NCBI RefSeq assembly: GCF_000196615.1
Contig: NC_014306.1
Span: forward strand, 3,224,001-3,288,000
Direction of reading: 5' to 3'
Source of the DNA: Erwinia billingiae Eb661
GTDB lineage: Bacteria > Pseudomonadota > Gammaproteobacteria > Enterobacterales > Enterobacteriaceae
Length of the DNA stretch: 64,000 bases
The notes beneath the pieces were generated by a model that was not told the DNA's origin, searched no databases, and saw only the letters and a program-made list of their open reading frames with translations. Below, piece by piece: positions 8,148 through 22,380 of the stretch; within the stretch, counting starts at the first letter, position 1, and each line of letters opens with the position of its first letter. Position numbers and translations under genes: made by a program.

Positions 8148-9425
8148 ATGGACCATGTGAAGAGTTACTATGCCGCAACGGCCAATCCTCACGCTCCCTG
8201 GCCACAGCTTGAAAACAGTATTCAGTGTGATGTTTGTGTGATTGGCGGCGGCTTTACCGGGCTGTCTTCCGCCCTGTTCCTCACCGAGGCCGGTTATGAC
8301 GTGGTGTTGCTGGAAGCGGCTAAAGTTGGATTTGGCGCCAGCGGGCGCAATGGCGGCCAGGTAGTGAATTCTTACAGCCGCGACGTGGACGTTATTGAAC
8401 AACGTTACGGCAAAGAGAGTGCCCGCTTGCTGGGCAGCATGATGTTTGAAGGCGCCAGCGTGGTCCGCGATCGCATCAAGCGTTATGATATTGCCTGCGA
8501 CTATCGCCAGGGCGGAATATTCGCTGCGTTGAATAAACGTCAGCTGCACCATCTGCAGGATCAGCACAAACGTTGGAAACAGTACGGTAATAATGCATTA
8601 CAGATGCTGGATGAAACCGGTATCCGCCGGGAAATTGCCAGCGAGCGCTACGTCGGTGGTTTGCTGGATAACAACGGTGGCCATATTCATCCGCTGAATC
8701 TGGCACTGGGTGAAGCTGAAGCTATTCGGAATCACGGCGGCCGCATTTATGAAGAGTCCGAAGTGATCTCGGTGGACTACGGCAATCCCCATCAGATCAA
8801 AACCGCTAAAGGCCAGGTCACTGCTAAATTCGTAATTTTTGCCGGAAATGCCTACCTGGCCCCGCATCTTGAGCCCCGATTAACGCGTTTGAGCATTCCC
8901 TGCGGTTCCCAGATTGTGGCCACCGAACCTCTTTCCGCTGATAAGGCGCTGGCGCTATTGCCCAATAATCGCTGCGTGGAAGACTGTAACTATCTGCTGG
9001 ATTACTATCGGCTGACTGCCGATAACCGTTTGTTATACGGTGGCGGCGTGGTTTATGGCGCACGCGAACCGGACGATATTGATGCGTTGATCCGGCCTAA
9101 GTTACTGAAGACCTTCCCACAACTGGCGGGGATTAAGTTTGATTACCGCTGGAGCGGAAATTTCCTGCTGACGCTTTCCCGCATGCCGCAGGTCGGTCGT
9201 CTGGATAACGGCGTGTTCTATATTCAGGGCGACAGCGGACATGGCGTCACCTTTACGCATCTGGCAGGGAAACTGGTAAGTGAAGCGCTGTGCGGCCAGC
9301 CACAGCGCTTTGATGCCTTTGCCAAACTCCCCCATCTGCCCTTCCCCGGCGGCCATCGCTTCCGCGTGCCGCTAACGGCGATTGGCGCGGCCTGGTACTC
9401 GCTGAGGGATCGGTTGGGGGTTTAA
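8148..9425 (+). CDS. puuB: Gamma-glutamylputrescine oxidoreductase PuuB
   Basis: A 425-residue FAD-dependent DAO-family oxidase (E. coli 426). It oxidises gamma-glutamyl-putrescine to the gamma-glutamyl aminoaldehyde, releasing ammonia and hydrogen peroxide. The dinucleotide-binding motif is DVCVIGGGFTGLSSALFL at residues 29-46, then GFGASGRNGGQVVNS near 65, and a C-terminal FAD motif YIQGDSGHGVTFTHLAGKL near 365. AGGAGGG precedes the ATG. It follows puuR by 31 bases; in E. coli the aldehyde dehydrogenase gene puuC sits here, so the next enzyme of the pathway must come from elsewhere in the genome or be replaced. puuE is also absent after it. Confidence 0.95.
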   Translation: MDHVKSYYAATANPHAPWPQLENSIQCDVCVIGGGFTGLSSALFLTEAGYDVVLLEAAKVGFGASGRNGGQVVNSYSRDVDVIEQRYGKESARLLGSMMFEGASVVRDRIKRYDIACDYRQGGIFAALNKRQLHHLQDQHKRWKQYGNNALQMLDETGIRREIASERYVGGLLDNNGGHIHPLNLALGEAEAIRNHGGRIYEESEVISVDYGNPHQIKTAKGQVTAKFVIFAGNAYLAPHLEPRLTRLSIPCGSQIVATEPLSADKALALLPNNRCVEDCNYLLDYYRLTADNRLLYGGGVVYGAREPDDIDALIRPKLLKTFPQLAGIKFDYRWSGNFLLTLSRMPQVGRLDNGVFYIQGDSGHGVTFTHLAGKLVSEALCGQPQRFDAFAKLPHLPFPGGHRFRVPLTAIGAAWYSLRDRLGV

Positions 9426-9532
9426 TACTATCAATTAACTAAGCCCGTCCACTGGTTAAGATACTGTTTGATACCCTTGCCAGGAGGACAGCGTGGTGGC
9501 AAGATCGGCCTCTTTATTTTTAGGGTGCAGTA

Positions 9533-9892
9533 ATGCTTAAGCTATTCGCCAGATATGCCTCTGTTGGCGTTCTAAACACCCTTATCCACTGGGCCGTATT
9601 CACTGCGCTGTATGCTCACGGTTCAAGTCAGTCGCTGTCTAATTTCACCGCCTTTTGCGTGGCCGTCACCTTCTCATTTTTCGTAAATGCTAAGTGGACA
9701 TTCAATCAAGAAGCCACCACGACACGTTATCTTCTTTACGTGGTCTTTATGGGGGCCATGGCGGGTGCGATTGGCTGGTCAGCAGATAAAATGCATATCC
9801 CTGCACTTATTACGTTAATTGCTTTCTCGGCAATCAGTCTGATTTGTGGCTTTGCCTACTCAAAACTGTTCATATTCAGGGATAAGCGATGA
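9533..9892 (+). CDS. gtrA: GtrA-family membrane protein (bactoprenol-linked glucosyl translocase)
   Basis: A 119-residue protein of four membrane segments typical of Gtr[20 protein letters not shown] at the N-terminus and [16 protein letters not shown] at the C-terminus, with FFVNAKWTF in the middle. GtrA proteins of serotype-converting phages are thought to flip undecaprenyl-phosphate-glucose across the inner membrane for O-antigen glucosylation. The stop overlaps the start of the gtrB-like gene (ATGA at 9889). The matching serotype-specific transferase (third gtr gene) is not next to it. Because gtrB behind it is interrupted, the pathway may be inactive. Confidence 0.85.
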   Translation: MLKLFARYASVGVLNTLIHWAVFTALYAHGSSQSLSNFTAFCVAVTFSFFVNAKWTFNQEATTTRYLLYVVFMGAMAGAIGWSADKMHIPALITLIAFSAISLICGFAYSKLFIFRDKR

Positions 9893-10803
9893 AAATTTCT
9901 TTAATTGTTCCAGTATATAATGAAGAGGAAGCCATTCCTTTATTCTATTCGGCTGTTCGCGGTTATGCAGTATTAGAACAATATGACGTTGAGATTGTTT
10001 TTATCAACGATGGAAGTCGTGACAGAACGGAATCCGTTTTAGCTGAAATTGAGTCTGATGACCCGCTGGTTAAAAACCTTTCTTTTACGCGAAACTTTGG
10101 TAAGGAACCCGCCTTATTTGCCGGGCTTGAGGCTGCAACGGGCGATGCCATCATTCCAATTGATGTCGATCTGCAGGATCCCATCGAGGTAATCCCTGCG
10201 CTCATTGAGCAGTGGCTGATTGGCGCAGAAATTGTGCTGGCAAAAAGAATTGACAGAAGCTCTGATGGCCATATAAAGCGGAAAACCGCGGAGTGGTTCT
10301 ACAAGTTGCATAATAAAATCAGCTCACCAAAAATTGAATCAAACGTTGGTGATTTTCGATTAATGTCTCGTAATGTAGTTGAAAATATCAAGCAACTTTA
10401 GGAAAGAAATCTCTTTATGAAGGGAATTCTAAGCTGGGTCGGCGGACAGACTGCGGTTGTTGAGTATGTTCGCGCCAACCGTGTAGCTGGTGACAGCAAA
10501 TTTAATGGCTGGAAGTTATGGAACCTGGCTCTTGAAGGGATTACTTCTTTTTCGACATTTCCCCTAAGAATCTGGACTTATCTTGGATTGTTTGTCGCTG
10601 GATTATCGTTCCTCTATGCGGGTTGGATGATCATAGATAAAATCATCTGGGGAAACCCAGTAGCTGGCTACCCTTCATTGTTGGTCTCAATCCTGTTTCT
10701 GGGTGGGATTCAGTTGGTTGGCATTGGTGTCCTTGGTGAATACATTGGTAGAATATACACTGAGACTAAACGCAGACCAAGGTTCATACTCAAGAAGAAA
10801 TAG
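9889..10803 (+). pseudogene. gtrB: gtrB-like bactoprenol glucosyltransferase interrupted by an in-frame amber codon
   Basis: Read through one TAG, this is a 304-codon GT2 protein of normal GtrB length. The first half (170 codons) has [28 protein letters not shown] and [12 protein letters not shown], the donor and metal sites. The frame then meets TAG at 10399-10401 and continues without shift as [15 protein letters not shown], which is the normal continuation after IKQL in GtrB proteins. The second half carries the two C-terminal membrane segments and ends [16 protein letters not shown] single C-to-T change from CAG would explain the stop. An ATG at 10417 could start the distal part, but that would lack the active site. 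Most likely inactive, unless suppressed, or a sequencing error. Confidence 0.85.
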
Positions 10804-11202
10804 TACTATTTACTTATTTGAAGTAATAAATTTAATTAGCAGATGCATTTATCTATTGTATTTATAGTAATATTTATCAGACGCTATTCCAAGTCAAGGT
10901 TAATGAATTTTTTCAAAGTACGAGATAATCACAGCAGCATATGGAAATCCACATCCGTAAATAAATTTCAAGACTCATTTAATCGATAGTAGTGGAATTC
11001 TTGCCTGATAGCTTTCATGTGGAAGACTCTTTTATTTTTTGGGTTAATATCATATGTAGTGCCGGGATGATTTTTCTGCATACGTGCCTAAGTGGCCGCA
11101 ACTTTTGCGGACCACTTAGGCTACAGATGTAGATTTTTATTCATCAGAGGACACAGAAAGGGTTAATTCTCCGCATCGCAGTAATTGCCAGTCTATTTTA
11201 AC
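10804..11202. other. Non-coding stretch between gtrB and the convergent sulfatase gene
   Basis: About 400 AT-rich bases with no frame I can support. A strong hairpin at 11086-11121 is its only obvious structure. No tRNA, attachment-site duplication or insertion-sequence end was seen. Confidence 0.6.
11086..11132. terminator. Large inverted repeat between convergent genes, probable bidirectional terminator
   Basis: A perfect 10-bp arm pair gcctaagtgg (11086-11095) and ccacttaggc (11112-11121), extended inward by ccgc/gcgg around one bulged A and a 7-base loop. A small second hairpin ctac-agat-gtag (11121-11132) precedes TTTTT on the plus strand. It lies between the ends of gtrB and the sulfatase gene. 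Confidence 0.5.
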
Positions 11203-12930
11203 TCAGGGATTCGCTGTCATTTTATAACTTTCTAAAATCATGTTTTTTCCTTCAGCAAAGGCTTTACGCTTGTCTTCAGGAAGAGCAAACTCAGGATACA
11301 CATTCTGCTGATCACTAATAAAATAGCTGTCGCCATATGCTTCCATGTTTGTTTTAGTAAGACAATTACTCTCAAACAATGAGCATCCTAAAAAGAAGTT
11401 TTCACCCTTTTTGTAGCGCAGTATATTCATAATTGTTGGTGCAAGATTAATTGTATTAGAACCTCTTGCATTTATTTTTGTTGGTACCACCCCTCCCCAA
11501 TAAATAAGAAGTGGTATTTTGTCAATAAAATAACGTTTCGGTGTTTCAATAAAATCAGTAAACTCAGGAGCAGGAAAGGATGCATGATCCGTAGTAAATA
11601 TTAATACGGTATTCTTATCCATTCCACTTTCATGGAAATAATCCATAAACCGTCCAAATTGAGCATCAATGTTATGAAATCTGTTCAAAACATTGCTTCT
11701 TCCATCTTGATATTTAATATCTGGACTGTCGATGGTTAAATGTGTGCCAAAATTGTAAAGCCCAATAAAGAAGGGACTTTTTAGTTGGTTGACGTTTTTT
11801 TTCAGGAAGTCTATTAGTTCACGATCGGTCATTGGTGACTGGAGATTCCCCTTAGCATCGGGATTATCTGCACGAGTGAACACCTTGTCAAACCCTAAAG
11901 TTTCAAGAGAAGTGTTAAGATTAGCCCCCTGATAATGCGGACTAATAAAATAACTGCGGTAGCCTTTACCCCTGAGTATATTTGGAAGAGTAGAGAATTT
12001 TACTAATGAATTTTCAATCAATTCATTCTTAGAAATCTGGTCGTAACCCTTATTTTGAGAATCACTCCCTCCTCTATACTGATAACTTGAAGATAATTGA
12101 CCTCTTAAACCTCTAAATGTTGCAGCAGTATGGTTATAATAATTGGTTACCATTATTGATTTTTCAGATAGGGTATCTAAATTCGGTGTTAAGTCACCGT
12201 ATTTCCCTCCATAGGAATCGATAATATTGGCAGACATGCCCTCTATGAAAAAGACTATAACATTTGGCCTCTTAGGCGCGTTAGAAAGGAGATGTGTAAA
12301 ATTAGAATCATCTCCATAATACTCATTCTTTTTGAACCTGTTTAGTGCATTGTCTTTCTCGACTTGACTGACAGAGTCTTTTTTTGACTTATTGACCATA
12401 TGATGGTACTTAAAATAAGTAATTATCGCCGAAGACAGTGGGGAGCGATACTTGTAGTCAATCTTATTAACGGAGGCGGAATTGAAAACAATTAAAGCAT
12501 AACTTAAAAAAACCACTACATAAGCTATTAAACTTTTTTTACTTAAAGTGTATAGGTGTGCTGGAATAAATGTAAATAATACAAAAAATATAATAAAAGG
12601 TATAAACTCCTGGTAAGGCATAGTAATAAAACTTGCTGAGTCAGCGTTCCATAATGCCAACTCGGAAACATAATCCCCTGAAGTGAAAACGAACTGAACC
12701 TGTAGTAAAACTGGAAGCATTAAAACATAACAAATAAAACCAAATAAAGCGAAAGGAATTCGCAAATAAGTTAAAACAAGCGACGCAAATAAATACACCG
12801 CTATCAATTCAAATACAGTTGGAAAAATATATTCTTGTAGGCCATTTGTATAGAATGAGAAAGAAGAATAGCATAACAGCAATACCCATGGTAAAAGAAA
12901 AACATTTTTCTTTAAAAAATTTAACTGCAC
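11203..12930 (-). CDS. Sulfatase-family membrane phosphotransferase (LtaS/phosphoglycerol-transferase like)
   Basis: A 575-residue protein with five N-terminal membrane segments (about 11-28, 38-56, 60-80, 108-126, 133-150) and a large periplasmic sulfatase-fold domain from about 220. Metal-site and nucleophile motifs are visible: VIVFFIEGMSANIID near 224, the threonine-bearing NHTAATFRGLRG at 266-277, NFGTHLTID, and IFTTDHASFP. Relatives transfer phosphoglycerol or phosphoethanolamine from phospholipid to glycans or lipids. The start is GTG 12930, with GGGGA eight bases upstream. The gene is AT-rich, unlike yeeZ beside it, and sits with gtrA/gtrB remnants, which suggests a horizontally acquired surface-modifying set. 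Which donor group and which glycan it uses cannot be read. Confidence 0.75.
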   Translation of the reverse strand: MQLNFLKKNVFLLPWVLLLCYSSFSFYTNGLQEYIFPTVFELIAVYLFASLVLTYLRIPFALFGFICYVLMLPVLLQVQFVFTSGDYVSELALWNADSASFITMPYQEFIPFIIFFVLFTFIPAHLYTLSKKSLIAYVVVFLSYALIVFNSASVNKIDYKYRSPLSSAIITYFKYHHMVNKSKKDSVSQVEKDNALNRFKKNEYYGDDSNFTHLLSNAPKRPNVIVFFIEGMSANIIDSYGGKYGDLTPNLDTLSEKSIMVTNYYNHTAATFRGLRGQLSSSYQYRGGSDSQNKGYDQISKNELIENSLVKFSTLPNILRGKGYRSYFISPHYQGANLNTSLETLGFDKVFTRADNPDAKGNLQSPMTDRELIDFLKKNVNQLKSPFFIGLYNFGTHLTIDSPDIKYQDGRSNVLNRFHNIDAQFGRFMDYFHESGMDKNTVLIFTTDHASFPAPEFTDFIETPKRYFIDKIPLLIYWGGVVPTKINARGSNTINLAPTIMNILRYKKGENFFLGCSLFESNCLTKTNMEAYGDSYFISDQQNVYPEFALPEDKRKAFAEGKNMILESYKMTANP

Positions 12931-13012
12931 TGTAATATCCCCGTAATAAAGTTGTGATTTTCTTTGAATTTTACCACGAGTCGGAGATAAAAACCATTTC
13001 TAAGCAATGCGT

Positions 13013-13058
13013 TAAGCTAACATGTCTGTCCAATTCTGCAGTTTGACATGTTAGCTTA
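13013..13058. repeat. 14-bp perfect inverted repeat downstream of yeeZ
   Basis: taagctaacatgtc (13013-13026) pairs exactly with gacatgttagctta (13045-13058) around an 18-base loop. No T-run follows on the minus strand, so it is not a classic terminator of yeeZ. It lies at the junction between the AT-rich island and the conserved chromosome. Confidence 0.6.
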
Positions 13059-13120
13059 TTAAGACAAATAAGCATTCTTTCCAAAAACGATTATTTACTG
13101 ATTTAGTAACCTATAAATAG

Positions 13121-13948
13121 CTACTTCAGCGGCATCTTCGCCGGATCCGGATAGCTATATTCAAACCCTAACTCGCTGCAGATTTTACTGCCGTCGATCA
13201 ACTTACCAGCGTCTCCGCCTTCTTGCTGGCGGAAGGTCGGTGGCGTCAGGCCAAGCTGCCTTGCCACGGCGGGATAGAACACGTTACGGGCAGGATGCTT
13301 CGGCGCGCTCAGGTTATAGATGTGGCCACCCTTCGGCGTTTTCAGCAGTAAAGAAATCGCTGCAACCACATCTTCAAGATGCACCAGATTGACGCCATGG
13401 CTACCATCGGTCAGATCGGTTTTCCCTGCCAGGAAGCGGCCCGGATGACGTTCCGGCCCCACCAGCCCGGACAAACGCAGGATATCGACCGAGGTATTCG
13501 GCAAATGATGCAGCCAGTCCTCTAACTCCTTCAGCGTTTTACCGGCTACCGTCTGTGGCTCAAGCGGCGAACTTTCTTTCATCACCCCGGAACCGCTGCC
13601 ATAGACAGAGGTTGAGCTGGTGAAAATGATTCGCGGAATCGATCGGGCCAGCGCGCTATCGACAATTTGCTGCACCGCTAACAGATAGTTTTCGCCGCCT
13701 TCGGCTGTCCGACTGGCTGGCAAGGTGATCACCAGCGCATCCACGCTCAGCAGCGCGTCTAAATCATCGGGATCGCAGATAAGTTCGGGCGTCAGCTCCA
13801 GTAAATAGCTTTCAATGCCGCACATCCGCGCAGCTTCAACCCCATCCAGCGTGGTTTTACTGCCGGTAACCTGCCAGCCGTGAGCGGTGAGCGACAGCCC
13901 CAACGGCATCCCCAACCAACCCAGACCAATAATGGCAACTTTTTTCAT
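13121..13948 (-). CDS. yeeZ: YeeZ-like NAD(P)-dependent sugar epimerase/reductase family protein
   Basis: A 275-residue Rossmann protein. The nucleotide-binding motif is KKVAIIGLGWLGMPLG at the N-terminus, and FTSSTSVYGSGSG near residue 110 places it in the extended short-chain dehydrogenase/epimerase family, though the Tyr-x-x-x-Lys pair is not obvious. Function unproven; in E. coli yeeZ lies in the same place and orientation beside the his operon. I chose ATG 13948, with AGGAGTCAGAGG just upstream, and not the longer frame opening at 14110, which runs back through the his promoter. The gene is divergent from the his operon. Residue use and GC-rich codons match the his genes, not the AT-rich island next to it. 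Confidence 0.88.
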   Translation of the reverse strand: MKKVAIIGLGWLGMPLGLSLTAHGWQVTGSKTTLDGVEAARMCGIESYLLELTPELICDPDDLDALLSVDALVITLPASRTAEGGENYLLAVQQIVDSALARSIPRIIFTSSTSVYGSGSGVMKESSPLEPQTVAGKTLKELEDWLHHLPNTSVDILRLSGLVGPERHPGRFLAGKTDLTDGSHGVNLVHLEDVVAAISLLLKTPKGGHIYNLSAPKHPARNVFYPAVARQLGLTPPTFRQQEGGDAGKLIDGSKICSELGFEYSYPDPAKMPLK

Positions 13949-14057
13949 CCTCTGACTCCTGTAGTGAGGCCTGCTCAATACCCTAAACCTACGCCAGCCG
14001 AGTGTCAGTGACAATGCACAGATGATGAGAGAATCTTTCATCATTGACAAAAAAGGG

Positions 14058-14086
14058 TTGCGCCTCGCTATCTCCTGCGTTAGGTT
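14058..14086 (+). promoter_or_regulatory. his operon promoter
   Basis: TTGCGC (14058-14063), a 17-base spacer and TAGGTT (14081-14086), 41 bases before the leader-peptide ATG. As I remember it, the E. coli his promoter has the same TAGGTT -10 element in the same place relative to hisL. Confidence 0.7.
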
Positions 14087-14127
14087 ATTTGTCACGAAAT
14101 GAATATCCATTCATCCAAGAGAATTTT

Positions 14128-14175
14128 ATGACACGCGTTCAGTTCAACCACCATCATCACCATCACCCTGACTAG
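14128..14175 (+). CDS. hisL: his operon leader peptide
   Basis: A 15-codon peptide, M-T-R-V-Q-F-N then six consecutive histidines, P-D and TAG. Ribosome stalling at the His codons when charged tRNA-His is scarce favours the antiterminator and lets transcription reach hisG. E. coli has seven consecutive histidines and otherwise almost the same sequence. AGAGAATTTT precedes the ATG. Confidence 0.97.
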   Translation: MTRVQFNHHHHHHPD

Positions 14176-14238
14176 TCTTTCAGGCGATGTGTGCTGGAAG
14201 ACGAGTAGGATCTTCCAGTGGTGCAGAACGCAAGAGAA

Positions 14239-14273
14239 GCCCCCGGAAGATCACCTTCCGGGGGCTTTTTTTT
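14239..14273 (+). terminator. his attenuator terminator
   Basis: A perfect 11-bp stem gcccccggaag (14239-14249) and cttccgggggc (14255-14265), 5-base loop, then eight T residues. It lies 63 bases after the hisL stop and 78 bases before hisG, the attenuator position known in enterobacteria. Confidence 0.95.
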
Positions 14274-14350
14274 GGGCCATGCCCTGGCCAGGATGGACGA
14301 ACTGCCAATAATCTCAGGTCGAAGCAGACAGGAAATAAGGAAAGGTACCG

Positions 14351-15250
14351 ATGTTAGATAACACCCGTTTACGCATAGCTATGCAGAAATCAGGCCGTTT
14401 AAGCGATGATTCACGCGAATTGCTCTCCCGCTGCGGCATCAAAATCAATCTGCAGCAGCAGCGTCTGATTGCCTTCGCCGAGAACATGCCGATCGATATT
14501 CTGCGTGTCCGTGATGACGATATTCCGGGCCTGGTCATGGATGGCGTAGTTGACCTTGGTATCATTGGCGAGAACGTGCTGGAAGAAGAGCTGCTGAACC
14601 GTCGTGCTCAGGGCGAAGACCCGCGTTATTTCACCCTACGTCGTCTGGATTTCGGCGGTTGCCGTCTGTCACTGGCGATGTCCGTTGATGATGAATATAC
14701 CGGTCCGCAGTGTTTACAAAACTCCCGTATCGCCACCTCTTATCCGCACCTGCTGAAGCAATATCTGGACAAACAGGGCGTGGCGTTCAAATCCTGCCTG
14801 CTGAATGGTTCAGTCGAAGTGGCCCCGCGTGCCGGTCTGGCGGATGCCATTTGTGACCTGGTGTCTACCGGCGCCACGCTGGAAGCCAACGGCCTGCGTG
14901 AAGTTGAAGTGATTTACCGTTCTAAAGCCTGTCTGATCCAGCGTGACGGCGAAATGCCAGGCGCCAAGCAGGAACTGATCGACAAACTGATGACCCGTAT
15001 CCAGGGCGTTATTCAGGCCCGCGAATCCAAATACATCATGCTGCACGCGCCAAGCGAAAAGCTGGAAGATATTATCTCCCTGCTGCCGGGTGCCGAGCGC
15101 CCTACCGTATTGCCACTGGCGGGCGACAAGAGCCGCGTCGCTATGCATATGGTCAGCAGCGAAACCCTGTTTTGGGAAACGATGGAAAAGCTGAAAGCGC
15201 TGGGCGCCAGCTCCATTCTGGTATTGCCAATTGAGAAGATGATGGAGTAA
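14351..15250 (+). CDS. hisG: ATP phosphoribosyltransferase HisG
   Basis: A 299-residue long-form HisG, the same length as E. coli. It condenses ATP with PRPP in the first step of histidine synthesis and is inhibited by histidine through its C-terminal ACT-like domain (about 225-299). Seen: [19 protein letters not shown] at the N-terminus, [18 protein letters not shown] near 63, and the PRPP-binding [18 protein letters not shown] near 163. First gene of the attenuated his operon; AAGGAAAGG lies ahead of the ATG. hisD follows after three bases. Confidence 0.98.
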   Translation: MLDNTRLRIAMQKSGRLSDDSRELLSRCGIKINLQQQRLIAFAENMPIDILRVRDDDIPGLVMDGVVDLGIIGENVLEEELLNRRAQGEDPRYFTLRRLDFGGCRLSLAMSVDDEYTGPQCLQNSRIATSYPHLLKQYLDKQGVAFKSCLLNGSVEVAPRAGLADAICDLVSTGATLEANGLREVEVIYRSKACLIQRDGEMPGAKQELIDKLMTRIQGVIQARESKYIMLHAPSEKLEDIISLLPGAERPTVLPLAGDKSRVAMHMVSSETLFWETMEKLKALGASSILVLPIEKMME

Positions 15251-15253
15251 CCG

Positions 15254-20797
<5,544 letters not shown>

Positions 20798-20804
<7 letters not shown>

Positions 20805-21409
20805 CAGAACAACAGCTGGCCCAGCTAGATTGGGTAAAAACTGACGGCATGATGCCGGCCATCGTCCAACACGCGGTGTCGGGTGAAGTGCTGATGCATG
20901 GCTACATGAATCAGGAAGCGCTGGCTAAGACGCTGGAAATTGGCAAAGTGACCCTGTGGTCGCGCACCAAACAGCGTCTGTGGACCAAAGGCGAGACCTC
21001 TGAAAACTTCCTCAACGTGGTCAGCATCACACCGGATTGTGATAACGACACCTTGCTGATTCTGGCGAACCCGATTGGCCCCACCTGCCATCTGGGTACC
21101 TCGAGCTGCTTCTCTCCGGCCGCCCCTGACTGGACGTTCCTCTACCAGTTGGAGCAACTGCTGGCTGAACGTAAGCACGCGGATCCAAAAAGCTCTTATA
21201 CCGCCAGCCTGTACGCCAGCGGCACCAAGCGTATCGCGCAGAAAGTGGGTGAGGAAGGTGTGGAAACCGCACTGGCGGCGACCGTTAACGATCGCCATGA
21301 ACTGACTAACGAAGCCTCCGATTTAATCTATCACCTGCTGGTCCTTCTGCAGGATCAGGATTTGAATCTGAGCACCATCATCAACAACCTGCGTGAACGT
21401 CACAAGTAG
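20798..21409 (+). CDS. hisI: Bifunctional phosphoribosyl-AMP cyclohydrolase / phosphoribosyl-ATP pyrophosphatase HisI
   Basis: A 203-residue fusion, the same length as E. coli HisIE. The N-terminal cyclohydrolase (about 1-115) has [19 protein letters not shown] near 49 and the metal-binding CDNDTLL and [10 protein letters not shown] cysteines; the C-terminal pyrophosphatase (about 118-203) has the acidic helices [12 protein letters not shown] and [16 protein letters not shown]. They catalyse steps 2 and 3 of the pathway. The start codon is GTG at 20798, overlapping the end of hisF. Last gene of the operon; a terminator follows. Confidence 0.98.
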
Positions 21410-21426
21410 TTCTCAGCACTGTTGCT

Positions 21427-21450
21427 AAGGCCGGGAAACCGGCTTTTTTT
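21427..21450 (+). terminator. his operon terminator
   Basis: gccgg (21430-21434), GAAA tetraloop, ccggc (21439-21443), extended by A-T pairs and followed by a run of T residues, 18 bases after the hisI stop. Confidence 0.9.
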
Positions 21451-21527
21451 TACAATTAAAAATTCACACCACCGGCAGCAGCAGTTACTCTGAATGCTTG
21501 TGTAAAGTTATTGAGATGTAATAAATA

Positions 21528-22325
21528 ATGGCTAAAGCTTTGATGTCTTCTGTGCTGCGTAAGGCAGCGATTGCCTCGTTGATGGCAGGCTGCGCTTTTG
21601 GCGCTCAGGCCAAAATCGACCGGGTTCGCTTCGCGGTGGACCCAACCTATCCTCCTTTTGAGTCCAAAACCCCGCAGGGCAAACTGGTCGGTTTTGATAT
21701 CGATTTGGGTAACGCACTCTGTACTCAGATGCAGGCGAAATGCGTATGGGTGGAAAGCCAGTTCGACGGCATGATCCCGGCCCTGAAAGCGCGTAAATTC
21801 GATGCCATTCTGTCGGACATGGGCGTTACCGAAGAACGCCTCAAGCAGATCGACTTTACCGAGCCGATGTATGACACCAAAACCCAGCTGATTGCCCGCA
21901 AAGGCTCCGGTCTGCTGCCAACCCCGGAATCGCTGAAAGGCAAAACCGTCGGCGTTGAACAGGGTACCGTGCAGGAGCGCTATGCGCTGGCGAAATGGCA
22001 GCCGGCTGGGGTGAACGTCGTTCCTTACGGCGATCAGGCTCAGGTTGAGAGCGATCTGGTTTCCGGCCGCCTTGATGCGGTGTTTACCGATGCGGCACAG
22101 GCGGCTATCGGCTTCCTGAAGCATCCTCAGGGCAAAGATTTCGAACTGGCCGGCCCGATTGTGCAGGATCCGATTATCGGCCCTGGCACCGCGATTGGCC
22201 TGCGTAAAGGCGATGCAGAGCTGAAAACCGCGCTGGACAACGCTTTCGCGGAAATCAAGAAAAACGGCACCTTTGATAAGATTCAGAAGCAGTATTTCGC
22301 GACCGATATCTCCATTCAAAAATAG
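21528..22325 (+). CDS. Orphan periplasmic amino-acid binding protein (SBP family 3, ArgT/HisJ like)
   Basis: A 265-residue solute-binding protein with a Sec signal peptide cleaved near AQA-K at 28. The mature part has RFAVDPTYPPFESKTPQGK, GFDIDLGNALC, FDGMIPALKARKFDAILSDM and the C-terminal FAEIKKNGTFDKIQKQYF, all usual in lysine/arginine/ornithine or histidine binding proteins. It should capture an amino acid or derivative in the periplasm for an ABC importer. No permease or ATPase gene lies next to it, so it must share a transporter coded elsewhere. It is followed by a deacylase-like gene after 55 bases. Start could be ATG 21528 or 21543; GAGATG upstream favours the first. Confidence 0.88.
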   Translation: MAKALMSSVLRKAAIASLMAGCAFGAQAKIDRVRFAVDPTYPPFESKTPQGKLVGFDIDLGNALCTQMQAKCVWVESQFDGMIPALKARKFDAILSDMGVTEERLKQIDFTEPMYDTKTQLIARKGSGLLPTPESLKGKTVGVEQGTVQERYALAKWQPAGVNVVPYGDQAQVESDLVSGRLDAVFTDAAQAAIGFLKHPQGKDFELAGPIVQDPIIGPGTAIGLRKGDAELKTALDNAFAEIKKNGTFDKIQKQYFATDISIQK

Positions 22326-22380
22326 TGTCTGAGTCGCGTCTGCGGGCGCGACACTCTTCCCCCTTTCAAGTGATCTGACC

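Noticed and set aside
9426..9532. tRNA or attachment site before gtrA, as in serotype-converting phages
   Set aside because: No tRNA fold and no repeated core could be found in the flanks.
13949..14110. N-terminal extension of yeeZ
   Set aside because: It would run through the his promoter, and the ATG at 13948 has a good ribosome site and a canonical Rossmann start.
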